DNA from: Planosporangium thailandense
GTDB taxonomy: Bacteria > Actinomycetota > Actinomycetes > Mycobacteriales > Micromonosporaceae
Length of the DNA: 64,000 bases
Assembly (NCBI RefSeq): GCF_011947195.1
Contig: NZ_JAATVY010000001.1
Coordinates: forward strand, 434,001 to 498,000
Direction: 5' to 3'
In this document: positions 59,337 to 64,000 of the stretch, in pieces
Numbering within the stretch: the stretch's first letter is position 1
How the letters are laid out: each line of letters begins with the position of its first letter
Made by a program: the position numbers and the translations under genes
The notes under the pieces: generated by a model
The model's database searches: none
The model's input: only the letters and a program-made list of their open reading frames with translations
What the model was told of the DNA's origin: nothing

Positions 59337-62300
59337 ATGGGCGTACGTACCTGGATCGAAGGCTGGCCGGTCTACCGGCAGCTGACCGGCACCGATCCGC
59401 TCGGACGGGGAGCGGCGGCGATGTCGCAGCGCTCCGCCGGTCTGGCTCCGCGCACCGGGGCGGCCGACTCGATGGCCCGGTCGGTCTGCCCGTACTGCGC
59501 GGTCGGCTGCGGCCAGCGGGTGTACGTCAAGGACGGCCGGGTCACCCAGATCGAGGGTGACCCGGACTCGCCGATCTCGCGGGGCCGGCTGTGCCCGAAG
59601 GGCTCGGCGAGCAAGAGCCTGGTCACCAGTCCGCTGCGCCAGACGAAGGTCCGGTACCGGCGGCCGTACGCGACGGAGTGGGAGGACCTGGATCTCGACA
59701 CGGCGATGGACATGATCGCCGATCGGGTGATCGCGGCGCGGGCGGAGACGTGGGAGGACGTCGACGACGAGGGCCGGCCGCTCAACCGGACGCTGGGGGT
59801 CGCCAGCCTGGGTGGTGCGACGCTCGACAATGAGGAGAACTACCTCATCAAGAAGCTGTTCACCGCGATGGGCGCGATCCAGATCGAGAACCAGGCCCGG
59901 ATTTGACACTCCGCCACCGTCCCCGGTCTGGGGACCAGCTTCGGTCGCGGCGGCGCCACCAACTTCCAGCAGGACCTCGCCAACGCTGACTGCATCATCA
60001 TCCAGGGCTCCAACATGGCCGAGGCCCACCCGGTCGGGTTCGGCTGGGTCATGGAGGCCAAGCGGCGCGGCGCCCGGGTGATCCACGTCGATCCGCGGTT
60101 CACGCGGACCAGCGCGGTGGCCGACACGTACGTGCCGATCCGGGCGGGCACCGACATCGCGTTCCTCGGTGGGGTGATCAACTACATCCTGAGCAACGAG
60201 CTGGACTTCCGCGAGTACGTGCTGGCCTACACCAACGCGGCGGCGATCGTCAGCGAGGACTTCCGCGACACCGAGGACCTCGACGGCCTGTTCTCCGGCT
60301 TCGATTCCGAGACCCGCACGTACGACCCGTCGAGCTGGCACTACGAGGGGCTCGAACACCACGGGGAGCGGCACGACCAGCACATGCAGCGGGAGACCGC
60401 GAGCGCGCAGCAGCACCAGGCCCACGGACCGTCGGTGCCCGCCGCCCCCGCCCGGGACGAGACGCTCCAGCACCCGCGCTGCGTCTACCAGCTCCTCAAG
60501 CGGCACTACGCCCGCTACACCCCGGAGATGGTCGAACAGACCTGCGGCATCCCGCGGGAGAAGTTCGAGGAGATCGCCCGCGCCTGGGCGGGGAACTCCG
60601 GCCGGGAGCGCACCACCTCGCTGGTGTACTCGGTGGGCTGGACCCAGCACAGCGTGGGCGTGCAGTACATCCGCACCGGCGCCATCATCCAGCTGCTGCT
60701 GGGCAACATGGGCCGGCCGGGCGGCGGCATCATGGCGATGCGCGGTCACGCCAGCATCCAGGGCTCGACCGATATCCCGACGCTGTTCAACCTGCTGCCG
60801 GGCTACCTGCCGATGCCGCACCACGAAAAGCACGCGACGTACGCGGACTGGGTGGACAGCATCCGCCACCCCGACCAGAAGGGCTTCTGGCACAACGCCG
60901 GGGCGTTCTGCGCGAGCCTGCTCAAGGCGTACTGGGGTGACAAGGCGACGCCGGACAACGACTTCTGCTACGGGTACATGCCGCGCCTGACCGGCGACCA
61001 CGGCACGTACCAGCAGGTGCTTGACATGATCGACGGCAAGATCAAGGGGTACTTCCTGCTCGGGCAGAACCCCGCCGTCGGCTCGGCGCACGGCAAGGCG
61101 CAGCGGCTGGGCATGGCCAACCTCGACTGGCTGGTCGTCCGCGACCTGTTCGAGATCGAGAGCGCCACCTGGTGGAAGAACAGCGTGGAGGTCGAGACCG
61201 GCGAGATCGTGCCGGAGGAGTGCCGCACCGAGGTGTTCTTCATCCCGGCCGCGTCCCACGTGGAGAAGGAGGGCACCTTCACCCAGACGCAGCGGCTGGT
61301 GCAGTGGCGGGAGAAGGCGCTCGACCCGCCCGGCGACGCGCGCTCCGACCTGTGGTTCTTCTACCACCTCGGCCGCATCATCCGGCGGAAGCTGGCCGGC
61401 TCGACGCTGCCACGTGACCGGGCGATCCTCGACCTGGCCTGGGACTACCCGACGCACGGCGAGCACGACGAGCCGAGCGCCGAGGTGATCCTCAAGGAGA
61501 TCAACGGGTACGAGGTGGCCACCGGCCGTCCCCTGTCGACGTTCATGGAGCTGCGCGACGACGGGTCGACCGTCGGCGGCTGCTGGATCTACACCGGCGT
61601 CTACGCCGACGGCGTCAACCAGGCGGCCCGCCGCAAGTCCCGGCACGAACAGGACTACGTGGCCGCCGAGTGGGGCTGGGCGTGGCCGGCCAACCGGCGC
61701 ATCCTGTACAACCGCGCCTCGGCCGACCCGGAAGGCCGGCCCTGGAGCGAGCGCAAGGCCTACGTGTGGTGGGACGCCGACAAAGGCGAATGGGTCGGGC
61801 AGGACGTGCCGGACTTCGAGAAGAAGAAGCCGCCGTCGTACCGGCCACCCGAGGGTGCGACCGGCGTCGAGGGCCTGGCCGGCGACGACCCGTTCATCAT
61901 GCAGGGCGACGGCAAGGGCTGGCTTTTCGTGCCGGCCGGGCTCATCGACGGCCCGATACCGACGCACTACGAGCCGGTCGAGTCGCCGGTGCGCAACCCG
62001 CTGTACGGCCAGCAGGCCAACCCGACGCGCAAGGTGTACGAGCGGGCGATCAACCCGATGAACCCGAGCGGGCCGGACGCGCACGCCCAGGTGTTCCCGT
62101 ACGTGTTCGCGGTCAGTCGGCTCACCGAGCACCACACCGCCGGTGGCATGAGCCGTACCGTCGCGCACCTGGCCGAGCTGCAGCCGGAGATGTTCGTCGA
62201 GGTGTCGCCGGAGCTGGCCGCCGAGCGCGGACTGACCCACCTCGGCTGGGCGCACGTCGTCACCGCGCGGGCGGTCGTCGAGGCGAAGGTGCTGGTCACC

Positions 62301-62588
62301 GACCGGCTCACCCCGCTGCGGGTGGAGGGCCGGACGATCCACCAGATCTGGCTGCCGTACCACTGGGGACGGGAGGGCCTGACCACCGGTGACTCCACCA
62401 ACGACCTGTTCGGCATCAGCCTCGACCCCAACACGCTGATCCAGGAGAGCAAGGTCGGCACCTGCGACATCCAGCCAGGGCGCCGGCCCACCGGGAAGGC
62501 GCTGCTGGCGTACGTGGCCGACTACCGGCGGCGGGCCGGCGTGACCGACGACCCGCACCCGCCGGTCGTCACGGCGGGGGAGGGCTGA
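59337..62588 (+). CDS. fdh: selenocysteine-containing formate dehydrogenase, alpha subunit
   Basis: A 1083-residue molybdopterin enzyme if TGA 59904-59906 is read as selenocysteine (residue 190). Frames on both sides are in phase, and the junction reads ENQARI-U-HSATVPGLGTSFGRGGATN, the classical formate-dehydrogenase active site (Sec196 in E. coli FdnG). The 4Fe-4S motif is Cys51, 54, 58 and 86 (CPYCAVGCGQ...GRLCPKG). AEAHPVGFGWVMEAKRRGARVIHVDPRFTRTS continues the MGD-binding domain, and the C-terminal dinucleotide domain runs to the end. A SECIS hairpin with the GGTCT loop lies 12 bases after the TGA. No Tat signal, so it is probably cytoplasmic. No beta subunit, FdhD or sel genes are adjacent. 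No good Shine-Dalgarno; ATG 59337 is the only sensible start. Confidence 0.93.
59919..59935 (+). promoter_or_regulatory. bacterial SECIS element
   Basis: Six perfect pairs gtcccc/ggggac (59919-59924 with 59930-59935) hold a five-base loop ggtct, the loop used by SelB in the E. coli fdhF and fdnG elements. The stem starts 12 bases after the in-frame TGA, the expected distance. Confidence 0.85.
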
Positions 62589-62591
62589 GCG

Positions 62592-62677
62592 CCCCAAGAT
62601 CCCGGCACTGTTGCACACATTGCTGCCTCGGCGCGCGCTGAGGCAGCAATGTCGCACATATTGCGGGGATCTTGGGC
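62592..62677. terminator. 38-bp long palindrome between convergent genes
   Basis: Arms at about 62592-62629 and 62640-62677 pair imperfectly; the inner part (attgctgcctc / gaggcagcaatgtcgcac) is the same as in the 34107-34189 palindrome. It fills nearly the whole gap between the formate dehydrogenase stop and the methyltransferase stop. GATC lies near the base. Confidence 0.75.
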
Positions 62678-63468
62678 TAGCGGCGGCCGATGACGACCGT
62701 CGCCGCCAGCTCGTCGTCGCTGGCCACCGACGGGGTGAGCCCGGCGGCGGACAGCGTGTCGACGGCCGCGTCCACCTGGTCCGCGCCGACCTCCGACAGC
62801 AGATGGCCGCCCGTCGCCAGCCAGTCGCGGGCCCCCGCGGCCACCCGGCGCAGGACGTCGAGGCCGTCACCGCCGCCGTCGAGCGCCACCAGCGGCTCGT
62901 GCAGCCGCGCCTCCGGCGGTAGCAGGGCGACCGCACCGGTCGGTACGTAGGGGACGTTGGCGACAAGCACGTCGACCCGGCCGCGCAGTCGGGCCGGCAG
63001 CGGGGCGTACAGGTCGCCGGCGTACACGTGGCCGTCGAAGGCCGCGAGGTTGCGCCGGGCGCACGCGACGGCGGCCGGCTCGATGTCCACCGCGTACAGG
63101 TCGACATCACCGACGAGCGTCGCCACCGCCACGCCCACCGCACCCGAGCCGCAGGCGAGGTCCACGACGACAGATCCCGGCCCGGCGAGCGCCGCGGCCC
63201 GGCGTACGAGCAGTTCGGTGCGCTGGCGTGGCACGAAGACGCCGGGGTCGACCGCGATGCGCAGGCCGCAGAACCCGGCCCAGCCGACGATGTGCTCCAG
63301 CGGCAGCCCGGCCACCCGCTGCTCCACCAGGCTCAGCAGCGTCGCCGGCGTCGTCGCGGCATCGATCAGCAGCTGTGCCTCGTCCTCGGCGAACACGCAG
63401 CCGGCGGCGCGCAGCCGATCGACGATCGCGGCCGGGCTCGGCGCCGGCGTGGAGCGGGAGGTCGACAT
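62677..63468 (-). CDS. putative protein N5-glutamine methyltransferase (PrmC/HemK-like)
   Basis: A 263-residue class I methyltransferase. The helical N-terminal domain contains RVAGLPLEHIVGWAGFCGLRIAVDPGVFVPRQRTELLV, the PrmC substrate-recognition pattern; motif I is VVDLACGSGAVGVAVA and the catalytic NPPY is replaced by NVPY (VLVANVPYVP). Family members with NPPY methylate the GGQ glutamine of release factors; this one is a divergent paralogue, so its substrate is uncertain. Start ATG 63468. Confidence 0.82.
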   Translation of the reverse strand: MSTSRSTPAPSPAAIVDRLRAAGCVFAEDEAQLLIDAATTPATLLSLVEQRVAGLPLEHIVGWAGFCGLRIAVDPGVFVPRQRTELLVRRAAALAGPGSVVVDLACGSGAVGVAVATLVGDVDLYAVDIEPAAVACARRNLAAFDGHVYAGDLYAPLPARLRGRVDVLVANVPYVPTGAVALLPPEARLHEPLVALDGGGDGLDVLRRVAAGARDWLATGGHLLSEVGADQVDAAVDTLSAAGLTPSVASDDELAATVVIGRR

Positions 63469-63513
63469 TGGTCGCCGACGTTACCCGAGGCTCCCCACCT
63501 GCTCAACCGTGGC

Positions 63514-64000
63514 TCACTGGGCGGTGGGTGCCCGACCGGCGCGCTTCTGCTCGTACATCCGTTGGTCGACGAGGGTCATGGCGGCGATCAGTTCGTCCGC
63601 CTCCAGCGGGAGGACGACCAGCCCGTGCGAGGCGTTGACCGGAAGGCGGTCGTCGTCCTCGCTCAGCGCCCGCGCCACGACGGCCATCAACTCCTCCGGA
63701 CCGCCGATGTCCGAGGCCCGGGCGAGCACGCAGAACTCGTCACCGCCGATCCGGTACGCCGCGCCGATCCCGGAGACCGCGTCCGCCAGCGACTTGCCCA
63801 GGCGTTTCAGCAGCGCGTCGCCGGCGGGATGGCCCAGCGTGTCGTTGTAGGCCTTGAAACCGTTGAGGTCGCTGAGGGTGAGGTAGAGCGGCTCGTCCGG
63901 GGTGCACTTCGGCAGGTGCACGGCGATATCCGCCTCCAGGCTGCGGCGGTTGCGCAGTCCGGTGAGGGCGTCGGTGTTCGCCGCCTGTACCAGCGCGGAC
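63514..64000 (-). CDS. GGDEF-domain protein, cut by the window edge
   Basis: At least 161 residues of a diguanylate cyclase; the 5' end lies beyond 64000. The visible part begins with the domain start (NTDALTGLRNRRSLEADIAVHL), then LSDLNGFKAYNDTLGHPAGDALL and YRIGGDEFCVLAR with an intact GGDEF site. It ends VDQRMYEQKRAGRAPTAQ, the normal end of the domain. No inhibitory RxxD is evident in the visible part. Synthesises c-di-GMP. Confidence 0.87.
   Translation of the reverse strand, partial: SALVQAANTDALTGLRNRRSLEADIAVHLPKCTPDEPLYLTLSDLNGFKAYNDTLGHPAGDALLKRLGKSLADAVSGIGAAYRIGGDEFCVLARASDIGGPEELMAVVARALSEDDDRLPVNASHGLVVLPLEADELIAAMTLVDQRMYEQKRAGRAPTAQ

Noticed and set aside
59904-59906. TGA as a true stop making a broken formate dehydrogenase
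   Set aside because: The downstream frame is in phase, the position is the family's Sec site and a SECIS loop follows, so recoding explains it better than a nonsense mutation.
59265-63143. 1292-residue open frame on the minus strand
   Set aside because: It is the antisense of the formate dehydrogenase gene and its neighbours in very high GC DNA; composition is Arg/Pro/Gly-rich with no domain, and the plus-strand reading has full catalytic motifs.
1-64000. tRNA or rRNA genes, insertion sequences, prophage genes
   Set aside because: I found no cloverleaf-like sequences ending in CCA-type acceptor stems, no rRNA blocks and no transposase, integrase or phage structural motifs by reading; a tRNAscan or profile search would be decisive.

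Overview
High-GC actinobacterial chromosome, most likely Micromonosporaceae. The evidence is indirect: strong GTG/ATG codon bias at very high GC, F420-dependent enzymes, a Ser/Thr kinase with a Pro/Ser/Thr-rich tail, type VII (WXG-like) proteins, a subtilisin-inhibitor protein, and c-di-AMP riboswitch sequence typical of the phylum. I found no rRNA, tRNA, CRISPR array, insertion sequence or prophage.

Layout. 30-1315: two overlapping F420/flavin oxidoreductase genes. 1549-5559: a four-gene ABC importer of the iron/polyamine/phosphonate type. 5657-7768: an aquaporin followed 7 bases later by a glutathione-independent formaldehyde dehydrogenase interrupted by a one-base frameshift. 7840-14553: a slipin, an SDR oxidoreductase, a Ser/Thr kinase, a sugar-dehydrogenase-like beta-propeller and unknowns. 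14621-22703: an arabinan/arabinoxylan utilisation locus (GH51 arabinofuranosidase, sugar ABC importer, secreted GH43), divergent from its LacI regulator across a clear operator. 22801-26233: a secreted CocE-like hydrolase, a GNAT and an unknown. 26298-33975: a LacI regulator divergent from a complete peptide ABC importer that ends in a C45 acyltransferase/hydrolase gene. 34198-38568: a nucleoside/purine salvage island (NCS1 permease and purine nucleoside phosphorylase divergent from ADP-ribosylglycohydrolase and a PfkB kinase). 38723-46062: mostly exported proteins. They include a DUF4360 protein, a c-di-AMP riboswitch, a C39-like peptidase, a duplicated-module protein with a degenerate DPBB domain, a subtilisin inhibitor and an emfourin-like protein. 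46240-50280: LysE exporter, MFS pump with a perfect operator palindrome, and a YbaB/type VII trio. 50679-52596: pyruvoyl-dependent arginine decarboxylase translationally coupled to two acyltransferase-like genes. 52678-59219: GGDEF-EAL protein, GalT, a beta-helix protein and a flavin monooxygenase. 59337-62588: a selenocysteine formate dehydrogenase read through an in-frame TGA with a canonical SECIS hairpin. 62677-64000: a PrmC-like methyltransferase and a GGDEF protein cut by the window edge.

Three things stand out. The formate dehydrogenase would be missed or split by ordinary gene calling. The decarboxylase plus two acyltransferases looks like a compact, undescribed amine (agmatine)-acylation pathway. 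A family of six long intergenic palindromes sits at gene 3' ends, most with GATC near the base of the stem; two share a long core sequence, which suggests a dispersed element doubling as terminator rather than independently evolved terminators.

Start sites were chosen by Shine-Dalgarno spacing, overlap with the upstream stop, and family length. Functional names rest on motifs recognised by eye; no search was run.
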